Assembly (NCBI RefSeq): GCF_001544875.2
Contig: NZ_FCOA02000037.1
Coordinates: 1-64,000, forward strand
Reading direction: 5' to 3'
Source: Caballeronia hypogeia
GTDB taxonomy: Bacteria > Pseudomonadota > Gammaproteobacteria > Burkholderiales > Burkholderiaceae
DNA length: 64,000 bases
The translations under genes were made by a program, and so were the position numbers. The first letter of the stretch is position 1. Each line of letters opens with the position of its first letter. Below are positions 1-9,376 of this stretch, piece by piece. The notes under the pieces are model-generated. The model was not told the DNA's origin. It worked only from the letters and a program-made list of their open reading frames with translations, and ran no database searches.

Positions 1-568
1 TGACGACCGCCGATGCCTCGAAGAACAGATGCTCGCTCATGCCGCCGTGCGCGAGCATCTGCCAGACGGACAGGGCCCACGCCGCCGACGTGCCGAGCGC
101 GACGAGCAGATCCATGTTGCCGGCGAACGCCCGCAGCGCGCGATAACCGCCTATATAGAAGCGCGCGCCGAAGCCGAATTGCACGACGCTCGCGAGCGCG
201 AGTTGCAGCCACGGATTCAGCGCGAGATTGAACATCGGCGCGAGCAGCGGCACGGTAAAGAGCGCGGCCGCGAACACGGCCGCGAGCTCGGGATCGAACG
301 TTTGCGGCGCGGCGGGGGCGGGCGGCGCTTCGGGAAGGATCGGCGCGGCTTCGTAGCCGGCCTTCGCGATGGCCGCGACGAGCTGATCGTCGGTGACGGC
401 GGCGCTCGCGTGCACCGTCGCCTTCTCGGTCGCGAGATTGACCGCGACGCTCTCGACGCCCGGCACGCGCCCGAGCACTTTTTCGACGCGCGCCACGCAG
501 GACGCGCACGTCATGCCGCTGACCGCGAGTTCCGCGGTGCGGGGATTTTCGGTTGATGCAGTGGACAT
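1..568 (-). CDS. copA: Copper-translocating P-type ATPase (N-terminal part; 3' end outside window)
   Basis: A reading frame starts at ATG 568-566 and runs off the left edge, so about 189 N-terminal residues are visible. Residues 18-24 are GMTCASC, the metal-binding motif of an HMA domain (Cys21, Cys24), followed by a typical HMA fold sequence. After a proline/alanine-rich linker there are hydrophobic stretches that fit the first membrane segments. Established knowledge: such ATPases export Cu(I) from the cytoplasm. The start has GGAG a few bases upstream. The gene lies behind a CueR-type promoter (separate entry), which supports copper or silver rather than zinc or cadmium. The phosphorylation motif and the membrane CPC motif lie outside the window, so the metal is inferred. 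Confidence 0.9.
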   Translation of the reverse strand, partial: MSTASTENPRTAELAVSGMTCASCVARVEKVLGRVPGVESVAVNLATEKATVHASAAVTDDQLVAAIAKAGYEAAPILPEAPPAPAAPQTFDPELAAVFAAALFTVPLLAPMFNLALNPWLQLALASVVQFGFGARFYIGGYRALRAFAGNMDLLVALGTSAAWALSVWQMLAHGGMSEHLFFEASAVV

Positions 569-954
569 ATTGAAATGCTCCGGTCTGGCCGGGAGCACCC
601 GGATCATTCGACATCGGGCGACTCCCTCACGAAGACCAGTATCGACCTTCCAGCGATGGGAAGGTCAAGAACGGATGCCGGCAATGGGCAAATACATCTG
701 GAAGACGCTTTAAAGGTGGATACTCGCATCCTGAGGCGTCGATGGTACGTGAACTGCTGGCCACGCGTATCGCACGCGTTTGACGCATGCTCCTTGCCTA
801 TCGTCAGCGGATAAGTTAAAACCCGAATTTCGAAGATAATGCTCGCGGCGCGCCGCACGGGGCGTCAGGCGGCGATCATCCGCTTGCGAGCGGCCGATTC
901 GCGCCTCGATATGGCTGTGCACTCTGTCGAAAGAAAAACCGGATTCCAATTCGA
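569..954. other. Intergenic region between copA and the DUF1254 lipoprotein gene
   Basis: The copA-side part carries the CueR-type promoter at 638-668. In the rest (about 670-954) I see no convincing gene, hairpin or repeat. The promoter of the downstream rightward gene must lie here but I cannot pick a clear -35/-10 pair. Confidence 0.5.
638..668 (-). promoter_or_regulatory. CueR/MerR-type copper-responsive promoter of copA
   Basis: On the minus strand, TTGACC (668-663) and GATACT (643-638) are separated by 19 bp, the over-long spacer typical of MerR-family promoters. The spacer contains the inverted repeat ACCTTCC-N6-GGGAAGGT (645-665), close to known CueR operators. It sits about 70 bp upstream of the copA start. 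No cueR gene is in this window. Confidence 0.85.
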
Positions 955-2421
955 ATGAAGAACACCCGACGCTGGACGTTCCCGCTCAACGCCACCTTCT
1001 GGATGAGCGCGAGCCTCGCCGGCATGGCGGTCCTGGCAGGCTGCGCGACCAAAACGCCCGACGAAGCGAAACCGGCCAGCACGGGCTGGGTGAAGAACCA
1101 GGTCGCCGACGCCTATACCTTCGGCTTTCCGCTCGTCGCGTCGGACATCGCGCGCGAGCGGGCCAGCGGCAACGCCGGCCAGCCGGGCCAGGCGCCGCTC
1201 AATGCGTTCCGCCATGCGAGCGCGCTGCCGCCGGTCGGCGCCGCGGGCTCGCCGAGCGTCGACACGCTCGAATCGACCGCCTGGCTCGATGTGTCCGCCG
1301 ATCCCGTGATCGTGACGCTGCCCGCCGCGCCGCGCGGCCGCTATCTCGACGCCCGCGCCTTCGACGCGTGGACCAACGCGCTCTATTCCAGCGCCGACAC
1401 GACGCCGTATCCGAAGATGCAACTGATCGTCTTCGTGCCCGCGGGCTGGACCGGCACGCCGCCGGCCGGCGCGACGCGCGTGGAGACGCGCACGCGTTAC
1501 GTGTGGCTTTCGGTACGCGTGCGCGTGAACGGTCCGCGCGACGTGCGCGAGGCGCGCAAGCTGCAGACGGCGATGCGCATCGACACGCTGACGCCCGCGA
1601 AGGGTTCGGTCGCCGAAACGACGCCGGTCGTCGCCGGCGCGTGGGGCGCGAGCAGCGCGAAGCAGCCCGCGGTGCCGCCGCTGTCCACGGCGCTTTCGAG
1701 CGCGACGCCGGGCGCGCAGGCCGAGGCGCTCGACGCGAACGCGTTCTTCGCGCGTCTCGCCCGCTCGCTCGACGACAACCCCGCCGCCACCGACGACACC
1801 CACGCGATGAGCAATCTGGCCGACCTGGGCGTGAAGCCGGGCGAGCCGGTGCAGTTCAGGAAGACCGACGCGCCGCTGCTCGATTCGGGCCTGGCCGACG
1901 CGCGCGAGCGGCTTGCCACGGTGCCGTCGAACGCGCTCACGAAGAACGGCTGGATCTGGTTCGGCGACAGCGTCGGCATCTACGGCACGGATTACACGCT
2001 GCGCGCGTATCTGGCGCGCCGCCAGCAGGCGACCAGCACGAAGGACGGCGAGGTGAAGCCGGTCGCGCGCGTGGACAGCGAGGGTCACGCGCTCAATGGC
2101 GCGAACCAGTACGCGCTGCACTTCGCGGCGGATCAACTGCCGCCGGTGCGCGGTTTCTGGACCATCACCGCCTACACGAAGGACGGCGCGCTCGCGGACG
2201 AGAAACTGCCGCGCCTGTCGGTTTCGGATCGCGACCGCTTCAAGAAGAATCGCGATGGCTCGATCGACGTGATCGTGTCGGCGAAATCGCCGGGGCGCGC
2301 GCATGCGTCGAACTGGCTGCCCGCGCCGGAGGGGGAGTTTCAGCTCTCGATGCGTCTCTACGCGCCGAAACCGCAAGCGAGCGATGGCTCGTGGGCGCCG
2401 CCGCCCGTCGAACGGCAATGA
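955..2421 (+). CDS. DUF1254/DUF1214 domain lipoprotein
   Basis: A 488-residue protein with a lipoprotein signal: a charged N-terminus, a hydrophobic stretch and the lipobox LAGC with Cys30, so it is probably anchored in the envelope. After it comes a DUF1254-like region beginning near TFGFPLVASDIAR (about residue 55). The last 100 residues contain RGFWTITAYTKDG and a proline-rich end typical of DUF1214. The two domains usually occur together in periplasmic or lipid-anchored proteins of Burkholderia. The biochemical role of the family is not settled, so I assign none. It stands alone and is followed by a hairpin. Confidence 0.85.
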   Translation: MKNTRRWTFPLNATFWMSASLAGMAVLAGCATKTPDEAKPASTGWVKNQVADAYTFGFPLVASDIARERASGNAGQPGQAPLNAFRHASALPPVGAAGSPSVDTLESTAWLDVSADPVIVTLPAAPRGRYLDARAFDAWTNALYSSADTTPYPKMQLIVFVPAGWTGTPPAGATRVETRTRYVWLSVRVRVNGPRDVREARKLQTAMRIDTLTPAKGSVAETTPVVAGAWGASSAKQPAVPPLSTALSSATPGAQAEALDANAFFARLARSLDDNPAATDDTHAMSNLADLGVKPGEPVQFRKTDAPLLDSGLADARERLATVPSNALTKNGWIWFGDSVGIYGTDYTLRAYLARRQQATSTKDGEVKPVARVDSEGHALNGANQYALHFAADQLPPVRGFWTITAYTKDGALADEKLPRLSVSDRDRFKKNRDGSIDVIVSAKSPGRAHASNWLPAPEGEFQLSMRLYAPKPQASDGSWAPPPVERQ

Positions 2422-2456
2422 CGCGGATGCGCGCAGTCATGTGATCGAAATGCAAG

Positions 2457-2477
2457 GGCCGCGATTTTTTCGCGGCC
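2457..2477 (+). terminator. Probable terminator after the DUF1254 lipoprotein gene
   Basis: Eight-base-pair stem GGCCGCGA / TCGCGGCC around a T-rich loop. Only a short T run follows, so efficiency is uncertain. Confidence 0.5.
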
Positions 2478-2603
2478 TTATCGTTTATAAAGCGCGCTTT
2501 GGGGAACGTTTGCGCAGCGCGCCGTCGTATACTCGAAGCTCATCTTTCCGGGACGGCGAAGCTCGGGCGGCGCTCATACGGGCGGCTCGTCGCCGCGCAT
2601 CGA

Positions 2604-5600
2604 ATGTCAAGCATCACCAAGTCTTCTCTTGCCTCTGCCGGTCAGACGCTGCGCGGCGTCGTGCATGCGCGGCGCACGCGGCGCATCTTCATCGGCCTGC
2701 TGATCGCGATCATCGTCATCGGCGTACTCGGGTTCTTCGTCGCGCCGCCGGTCATCCGGCATATTGCCGAGCAGCAACTCGCGCAGCAGCTCGACCGGCC
2801 CGTCACCATTCGCCGGATTTCGCTCAATCCCTATACGCTCGATTTCGAAGCCGATGGCGTGCATATCGGCGAGTCGCCCGCGAATCTCGCGAAGGCGCCG
2901 GGCGCGGCGGCGGCGTCGGCCGATTTCGTCGATGTGTCGCGGCTCGTCGTGCGTACTTCGTGGTCTTCGGTGTTCAAGCTCGCGCCGGTGGTCAACGAAC
3001 TGAAAATCGATTCGCCGCGCATCAACATCGTGCGCTTCGACGGCGAGCATTTCAATTTCTCCGACCTCATCGCGAAGTTTTCCAAGCCCGCGTCGCCGCC
3101 GTCGGAGAAGCCCGCGCGCTTTTCCGTATCGAACATTCGCGTGGAGAACGGCCAGATCACCTTCGATGACAGGCTCCTGAAGGCGAAGCACGTGGTCGAC
3201 CGCTTCGCGCTCGGGATTCCGTTCATCGCCACGCTGCCTTCCGCGACGGATATTTTCGTGACGCCGCTGCTTCAGGCGCGCATCGACGGCTCGCCACTCA
3301 TGGTGAAGGGCCGCACGAAGCCGTTCGCGCAGTCGCGCGAGTCCGAGATCGCGCTGACGCTCGACGGCCTCGACGTGCCGCAGATCGCGTCCTACGCGCC
3401 GGCTTCGGTGCCGGTCGCGGTGAAGAGCGGCAGGCTCTCGACCGACCTGAACGTCAGCTTCGCGATTTCGGGCGAGACGCCGACCATTCGCATCGAAGGC
3501 ACGGCCGATCTCGCCGATCTCGCCGTCACCGACAAGCGCGACGCGCCGCTCGTCGCCGCGCGCGCCTTGCACGTGAAGATTGCGAATGCGGAGCCGTTGC
3601 GCGATGTCTATCACCTCGACGAAGTGACGCTGTCGAATCCTGACGTGCATCTCGTGCGCGATTCCGCCGGCATTTTGAACGTGCAGAAGCTCGCGGGCCC
3701 GCCGCCCACGGTGGAGCAGCAGAAGGCGCAGGAGCAGGCGAAGAAGGAAACGCCGCCGCTCGATCTGGCGATTCGCCATCTCGCCATCGACGGCGGCAGG
3801 ATCTCACTCGACGACCAGTTGCTCAAGCAGCGCGTGCAGGGCGCACTGACCGGCCTCGCCGTGACGCTCGACGACTTCTCGACGCTCGCCAAGACGCCCG
3901 CGAAATACACGCTCAAGACCGCGTTCGATCATGGCGGCGCGCTCGATGCCTCCGGCCAGGTGACGCTTGCCGCCAAAAAGGCGGATGCGACGCTTGCGCT
4001 CAATGCCTTCGCGCTGCCGCCGTTGCAGCCGTATCTGGCGAACGTGGTGGCCGCGCGCGTGACGAGCGGCGCGCTCGGCGCGAACCTGCCGGTGTCGGTC
4101 GACTGGAGCAAGCCGGAAGGCGGCGTGCAGGTCGGCTCGGGCGAGGTGAAGCTCGACACGCTCACGCTCGTGCCCAACCAAAACGGCATGGCGCCGGTCA
4201 AGCTGGCGTCGGCGGTGGCGAAGATCGGCAAGGTCGACGTTTCCGCGCGCAACGCGTCGCTGGAAAGCGTGTCGCTCACCGGCCTCGCGCTCGATGCGAC
4301 GCGCCGCAAGGACGGCAGCATCGATCTCGCCGCGCTCGCGGGGCCGCACGAAGCCGCGCCGGAGCAGACCGCCACGCACAAGATACAGAAAGCGCAGGCG
4401 GCGGGGCCGGCGTGGCGCTATCAGATCGGCCAGATTTCGGTGGACAACGCGGCGGCCAATATCACCGACGAGACGCCCGCGCGTCCCGTCAAGCTGCGCG
4501 TCGCGCCGCTCGCGCTCAACGTGAAGCAATTCACCGACGACCTCACGAAACCGCTCGCCGTCGACGGCAAGCTGACGCTGAACGGCCGCGGCACGCTCGC
4601 GATCGGCGGCAATGTCACGGCGAGTCCGCTCAAGCTGGCGCTGCATGTGAAGGGCGATCAGGTCGATGTCTCCGCGTTCGAGCCGTATTTCGGCGACAAG
4701 CTCAACGTCGACGTGCAGAGCGCCAATCTGAACGCGAACGGCGATGTCGCGATGTCGGGCAGCGGCAAGACGCTCGCGGCGACCTACAAGGGCGATGTGT
4801 CCCTCTCCGACGTGCGCATGATCGACAAGCTGACCAACGACCGCTTCGCGGGCTGGAAGCTGCTCGGCCTCTCTAACGTGAAGGTGAATTACGACGAGCG
4901 CGGCACCGATGTCGACGCCGCGCGCGTGACCTTCGCGAATTTTTACGGCCGCGTGCTGCTCGATTCGCAGGGCCGGCTGAACCTGAAGGGCGTGGTCGCA
5001 AACGACAGCGGCACGACCCAGCCCGTGACGAAGGAGAAGACGAAAACCGCCGCCGCGCCCGAGCCCGCTTCCGCTCCCGCGCAGCCCGCCGAAAAGTCCG
5101 GACCGCCCGTCAACATGCGCTTCGGGCAACTCGTGCTGCAGAACGGGCGCGTGACCTACACGGACAACTTCATCAGGCCGAACTACACGGCGAACCTCGT
5201 CGCGATCAACGGCACGATCGGCGCGTTCGGCACGCATTCGACGACGCCCGCGCCCGTCGACGTAACCGCGAAGCTCGCGGCGAACGGGCCGGTGTCGATC
5301 AAGGGCAGCGTCAATCCGCTGATCGACAAGCCCGCGCTGGATCTCACGGCGAGCGCGCACGGCGTCGAACTGACGAACCTCACGCCGTATTCGTCGAAGT
5401 ACGCGGGCTATCCGATCACGAAGGGCAAGCTCAACGTCGATCTGCATTACATGCTCGCCGACAACAAGCTGACGGCGAACAATCACTTGTTCATCGATCA
5501 GTTGACGTTCGGCGATCATGTCGACAATTCGACGGCGACGAAGCTACCGGTGCGCCTCGCGGTATCGCTGCTGAAGAACTCGCGCGGCGAGATCGACGTG

Positions 5601-6299
5601 AACATTCCGATTTCCGGGTCGCTGGACAATCCGGAGTTTTCGATTGGCGGGCTCGTGTGGCAGGCCATTCTGAATCTGGTGCAGAAGGCGGTGACCGCGC
5701 CGTTTACGCTGCTCGCGCACGCGTTCGGCGGTGGCGGCGGCGAGGATCTCAATTACATCGAGTTCGATGCGGGCTCGGCCACGCTGAACGACGCCGCGCA
5801 GAAGAAGCTGGATACGATCGCGAAGGCGCTGGCGGACAAGCAGTCGGTGAAGGTGGACGTGACGGGCCGCGTCGATCCCAAGACCGACGAGCCGGCGTTG
5901 CGCGCCGCCTGGGTGGACAGCCAGGTGAAGCGCGCGAAGGTGCGCGACATGTCGAGCAACGGCGAGAACGTGGACTGGAACGCGATCAAGATATCGGATG
6001 CGGACTACGACAAGTACCTGACGAAGGTGTACAAGTCGTCGGACTTCAAGAAGCCGACCAATTTCATCGGCATGACGAAGTCGGTCCCCGACGACGACAT
6101 GAAGGCAGCGCTGACGAAGAACGCGCCGGTCGATGAGGGAACGCTGCGCGATCTGGCGCAGCGCCGCGCGCAGGCGGTGCAGGAGTATTTCGACGGGAAA
6201 ATCGACAGCAAGCGGATTTTCGTCGTCGCGCCGAAGATGAATGCGGACGACATCAAGGATAAGGGCGCGGGTTCGCGCGTCGAACTGGGATTGAAGTGA
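2604..6299 (+). CDS. DUF748 domain-containing AsmA-like envelope protein
   Basis: A protein of about 1231 residues. I chose ATG 2604 (MSSITKSSLAS) over an in-frame start at 2499 because the extra N-terminus is arginine-rich junk-like sequence. One membrane segment (about residues 28-50) follows a basic stretch. The rest is a long periplasmic beta-rich region with recurrent patterns such as GRISLDDQLL and GQITFDDRLL, typical of DUF748/AsmA-like proteins, which in recent work are linked to lipid transport or outer-membrane homeostasis. The C-terminal 170 residues, starting near YIEFDAGSATLNDAAQKKL, resemble an OmpA-type peptidoglycan-binding sequence. The substrate is unknown. Confidence 0.85.
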   Translation: MSSITKSSLASAGQTLRGVVHARRTRRIFIGLLIAIIVIGVLGFFVAPPVIRHIAEQQLAQQLDRPVTIRRISLNPYTLDFEADGVHIGESPANLAKAPGAAAASADFVDVSRLVVRTSWSSVFKLAPVVNELKIDSPRINIVRFDGEHFNFSDLIAKFSKPASPPSEKPARFSVSNIRVENGQITFDDRLLKAKHVVDRFALGIPFIATLPSATDIFVTPLLQARIDGSPLMVKGRTKPFAQSRESEIALTLDGLDVPQIASYAPASVPVAVKSGRLSTDLNVSFAISGETPTIRIEGTADLADLAVTDKRDAPLVAARALHVKIANAEPLRDVYHLDEVTLSNPDVHLVRDSAGILNVQKLAGPPPTVEQQKAQEQAKKETPPLDLAIRHLAIDGGRISLDDQLLKQRVQGALTGLAVTLDDFSTLAKTPAKYTLKTAFDHGGALDASGQVTLAAKKADATLALNAFALPPLQPYLANVVAARVTSGALGANLPVSVDWSKPEGGVQVGSGEVKLDTLTLVPNQNGMAPVKLASAVAKIGKVDVSARNASLESVSLTGLALDATRRKDGSIDLAALAGPHEAAPEQTATHKIQKAQAAGPAWRYQIGQISVDNAAANITDETPARPVKLRVAPLALNVKQFTDDLTKPLAVDGKLTLNGRGTLAIGGNVTASPLKLALHVKGDQVDVSAFEPYFGDKLNVDVQSANLNANGDVAMSGSGKTLAATYKGDVSLSDVRMIDKLTNDRFAGWKLLGLSNVKVNYDERGTDVDAARVTFANFYGRVLLDSQGRLNLKGVVANDSGTTQPVTKEKTKTAAAPEPASAPAQPAEKSGPPVNMRFGQLVLQNGRVTYTDNFIRPNYTANLVAINGTIGAFGTHSTTPAPVDVTAKLAANGPVSIKGSVNPLIDKPALDLTASAHGVELTNLTPYSSKYAGYPITKGKLNVDLHYMLADNKLTANNHLFIDQLTFGDHVDNSTATKLPVRLAVSLLKNSRGEIDVNIPISGSLDNPEFSIGGLVWQAILNLVQKAVTAPFTLLAHAFGGGGGEDLNYIEFDAGSATLNDAAQKKLDTIAKALADKQSVKVDVTGRVDPKTDEPALRAAWVDSQVKRAKVRDMSSNGENVDWNAIKISDADYDKYLTKVYKSSDFKKPTNFIGMTKSVPDDDMKAALTKNAPVDEGTLRDLAQRRAQAVQEYFDGKIDSKRIFVVAPKMNADDIKDKGAGSRVELGLK

Positions 6300-6392
6300 G
6301 CGGCGTTAGCCGTCTGGACGATCTGTATGAGCAAAGGAATGCAAACTAATATCGGCGATACCGGGAATCAGGAAGAGAACGGGAGTCAGCCG

Positions 6393-6830
6393 ATGGGAAC
6401 GCCGTATGAGAAGGACGTGGTGGCGTGGGCCAGGGAACAGGCCGCGCTATTGCGTGCAGGGAAGCTTGCGTCCATCGATATCGAGCATATCGCTGAGGAA
6501 ATCGAGGACGTGGGCAAGAGTGAACAAAGGGAATTTGCGAGCAGGATGGCGGTATTGCTCGCGCATTTGCTGAAGTGGCGGTTTCAACCGGAGCGGCGAA
6601 CCAATAGCTGGACGAACACCATTTTGACCCAGCGTGCGGCAATCGAGCGACGGCTCAGAAAAACGCCGAGTCTGAAGCCTATGCTCGTCGATGACGACTG
6701 GATCGACGATATGTGGGGCGATGCGCGCGAACAGGCGGCGAACGAAACGCGTATCGGTTTCGCCGATTTCCCGGAAACTTGTCCGTGGCCGATGCCGTCG
6801 GTGCTGGAGAAAGGTTTTTTACCCGAGTAG
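6393..6830 (+). CDS. DUF29 family protein
   Basis: About 145 residues starting MGTPYEKDVVAWAREQAALL and containing the DUF29 hallmarks HIAEEIEDVGKSE and LLAHLLKWRFQPE. DUF29 proteins are small, soluble and helical, without a defined function. ATG 6393 has GGGAG seven bases upstream. An in-frame ATG at 6327 would add 22 polar residues but has no ribosome-binding site. The gene follows the DUF748 gene by about 90 bp and may be transcribed with it. Confidence 0.8.
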   Translation: MGTPYEKDVVAWAREQAALLRAGKLASIDIEHIAEEIEDVGKSEQREFASRMAVLLAHLLKWRFQPERRTNSWTNTILTQRAAIERRLRKTPSLKPMLVDDDWIDDMWGDAREQAANETRIGFADFPETCPWPMPSVLEKGFLPE

Positions 6831-6863
6831 CGCTCAACGCACGAGCCGTCCGGTCCGCGCCCC

Positions 6864-8444
6864 TCAATGCGCCCCCGAAGCCGCTCCGCCACCGCCGCCC
6901 TTCGCCACCTTCGTGATCCAGATCAGCGGAATGATCAAAACGAAGATCACCGCCGAGATCAGGAAGATGTCGTTCAGACCCATCATCGCGGCCTGCGAAT
7001 TGACGGTGAAATTGAACATGCCGCGCGCCTGCGCCTCGCTCACATCGAGCGTCGATTGCGACAGCCCGAGCGACTGCAAAAACGCGGGATTATAAAGATT
7101 CGCCTGTTCGGTGAGCCGCTCGTGATGCAGCGCGATGCGGTTATCCCACGCATTGCCCGCCAGCGACGTCCCCACCGCGCCGCAAAACACCCGCGCGAAA
7201 TTCGACAGACCGGCGGCCGCCGGAATCTTCGACGGCGGCAGCCCGGACAGCACGATCGCGGTCAGCGGCACGAAGAACATCGCCATTGGGATGCCTTGCA
7301 GCAATGTCGGCAGCACGAGATGCCAGGTGTCGATTTCGATCACGTACTTCGAGCGCAGCCAGAACACGAACGCGAAGCCGACGAACGCCGCCGTCGCGAT
7401 GATGCGCGCGTCGCTGCGCGGCAGCACCTTGCCCATGATCGGCGCGAGGATCACCGCGAAGATGCCGAGCGGCGCGGTGACGAGCCCGGCGTCGACGGAG
7501 CGGTAGTTCAGATACTGCTGCATCCATTGCGGCAGCAGCACGAGATTGCCGAAGAACACGCCATAGGCGACGGAAATCGCCACCGTGCCGCCGAAGAAGT
7601 TGCGCCCGGTGAAAAGTCGTAGATCGACGACCGGATTCGGATCTGTCAGCTCCCACACGACGAAAAACGCGAACGCGATCACGGCGACGATCGCCAGCGC
7701 GACGATCAGCGGCGAGGCGAACCAGTCGAGATCGCGGCCCTTGTCGAGCATGATCTGCAGCGACGCGACCCACGAGACGAGCAAAAGCAGGCCGATCACG
7801 TCGATGGGCGCCTTGCGCGTCGGCGACTCGCGGTCGCGGTAGATGATCCACGTCACGCCCGCCGCGAAAATGCCCACCGGAATGTTGATGTAGAAGATCC
7901 ACGACCACGAATAGCTGTCGGTGATCCAGCCGCCGAGCGCTGGGCCGGCGATCGGGCCGACCGTCGCGGTCATCGCCCAGAGGGAGAGCGCCATCGACGA
8001 CTTTTCTTTCGGATACGAGCCGAGCAGGATCGCCTGCGAGAGCGGAATCAGCGGCCCGGCGACCGCGCCCTGCAGCACGCGCGCGAACAGCAGCACCGGC
8101 AGATTCGGCGCGAGGCCGCAAAGCCATGACGACAGCACGAACATCAGGATCGCGCCGACGAACAGGCGCACCTGACCGAGCCGCTGCGTGAGCCAGCCGG
8201 TCAGCGGAATCGACACCGCATTCGACGCCGCGAACACGGTGATGACCCACGTGCCTTCGTTCACCGACACGCCGAGATTGCCGGAGATCGTCGGAATCGC
8301 GACATTCGCGATCGAAGAATCCAGCACGTTCATGAAGGTCGCGAGCGCGACTGCGAAGGTGGCGAGGACGAGCTTGCCGCCTTCGAGCGGCGGTGGCGGC
8401 GGTGGCGATGCGGCGGCGGGGCTGGACGTCGTCGGCGTGCTCAT
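6864..8444 (-). CDS. DHA2-family MFS multidrug efflux protein (EmrB/QacA type)
   Basis: About 526 residues with around 14 hydrophobic segments. The N-terminal region reads FMNVLDSSIANVAIPTISG, the classic DHA2 first-helix motif, and GPALGGWITD matches the antiporter motif in helix 5. Start ATG 8444 (MSTPTTSS) is preferred over an upstream in-frame start. Family members export hydrophobic drugs by proton antiport in the inner membrane, usually with an EmrA-type fusion protein. No emrA, outer-membrane channel or MarR gene adjoins it here, so it either acts alone or borrows partners. The substrate is unknown. Confidence 0.9.
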   Translation of the reverse strand: MSTPTTSSPAAASPPPPPPLEGGKLVLATFAVALATFMNVLDSSIANVAIPTISGNLGVSVNEGTWVITVFAASNAVSIPLTGWLTQRLGQVRLFVGAILMFVLSSWLCGLAPNLPVLLFARVLQGAVAGPLIPLSQAILLGSYPKEKSSMALSLWAMTATVGPIAGPALGGWITDSYSWSWIFYINIPVGIFAAGVTWIIYRDRESPTRKAPIDVIGLLLLVSWVASLQIMLDKGRDLDWFASPLIVALAIVAVIAFAFFVVWELTDPNPVVDLRLFTGRNFFGGTVAISVAYGVFFGNLVLLPQWMQQYLNYRSVDAGLVTAPLGIFAVILAPIMGKVLPRSDARIIATAAFVGFAFVFWLRSKYVIEIDTWHLVLPTLLQGIPMAMFFVPLTAIVLSGLPPSKIPAAAGLSNFARVFCGAVGTSLAGNAWDNRIALHHERLTEQANLYNPAFLQSLGLSQSTLDVSEAQARGMFNFTVNSQAAMMGLNDIFLISAVIFVLIIPLIWITKVAKGGGGGAASGAH

Positions 8445-8570
8445 GCGGTTTCCGGGCTGGCGGCCGCCGAGGCGCAACTCGCGCGCAGCGGCCTGAGAAG
8501 GTCAAGCCGCTAGTGTGCCTGCGCTTAAAAAAGGCTGCTTGACCGGGCCGCGCGCCCCTTCACCGCACTC

Positions 8571-9353
8571 TCACTTCGACGAAATATCGATATTCCCCAG
8601 ATATTTCTTCGCGTACTTGTCGATCGTTCCGTCCGCCTTGACCTTCTCGATCGCCGCGTTGAGCTTCGCCTTCAGCGCATCGTCGCCCTTGCGCACGCCA
8701 TAGGCGATGCCGCTGCCGAGAATCTTGTCATCCCGCACCGGCGCGCCGACGAACGCGTATCCCTCGCCGTCCGGTTTCGACAGGAAGCCGCTTTGTCCGG
8801 CGGGAGCGAGCACGAGCGTGGCGTCGAGACGGCCCGACTTCAGATCCGTATAAACCTGGTTCTGGTCCTGATACGGCACGACCTTCACGCCTTCGTTTTC
8901 CCAGTGCGCCTTGGCGAAGGTCTCCTGAATCGAGCCCTGCAGCACGCCGACGCTCTTGCCCTTGAGCGACGCCGGCGTCGGCTCCAGACCGCTGCCCTTC
9001 TTCGCGATGAGCTGCGTCGGCACGCGATACACGACCGTTGTGAAATCGATCGCCTGACGACGCTGGTCGGTCGCGTTCATCGCCGAGTTGATCGCGTCGA
9101 ACTTGCGGCCCTGCAACGCGGGGATCAGGCCGTCGAACGAGGTTTCGACCCATTTGCACTGCATCTTCGCGGCGGCGCACACCGCGTTGCCGACGTCGAT
9201 ATCGAGCCCTTGCAGCTCGCCCGTGGACGACTTCGATTCGAACGGCGGATACTGCGCCTCCAGACCGAAGCGCAGCGTGTCGGCGGCGAGCGCGGCGCCG
9301 CTCGCGAAGGTGCACGCGAAGAACAATGCGCCGGCAATATGTTTGAGTTTCAT
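8571..9353 (-). CDS. Polar amino-acid ABC transporter substrate-binding protein (ArgT/HisJ family)
   Basis: 260 residues. A Sec signal peptide ends around ALA-ADTL (residue 24), and the mature protein begins with the SBP family-3 pattern RFGLEAQYPPFESKS. GLDIDVGNAVCA and DFTTVVYRVPTQLIAKKG also match this family, which binds lysine, arginine, ornithine or histidine in the periplasm. ATG 9353 follows GGAG, whereas an in-frame upstream start would add 12 residues before the signal peptide. No permease or ATPase gene adjoins it, so it probably feeds a transporter encoded elsewhere. It lies just downstream of, and is probably cotranscribed with, the aminotransferase gene. Confidence 0.88.
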   Translation of the reverse strand: MKLKHIAGALFFACTFASGAALAADTLRFGLEAQYPPFESKSSTGELQGLDIDVGNAVCAAAKMQCKWVETSFDGLIPALQGRKFDAINSAMNATDQRRQAIDFTTVVYRVPTQLIAKKGSGLEPTPASLKGKSVGVLQGSIQETFAKAHWENEGVKVVPYQDQNQVYTDLKSGRLDATLVLAPAGQSGFLSKPDGEGYAFVGAPVRDDKILGSGIAYGVRKGDDALKAKLNAAIEKVKADGTIDKYAKKYLGNIDISSK

Positions 9354-9376
9354 CGGGTTGGTCTCCAGAAAAGTCG

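Noticed and set aside
865..2418. 517-codon minus-strand open frame opposite the DUF1254 gene
   Set aside because: Arginine-rich antisense shadow of a GC-rich gene; no domain, and the plus-strand protein has a clear lipobox and family motifs.
3804..5519. 571-codon minus-strand frame opposite the DUF748 gene
   Set aside because: Low-complexity Arg/Val/Glu composition typical of antisense frames; no start context or motif.
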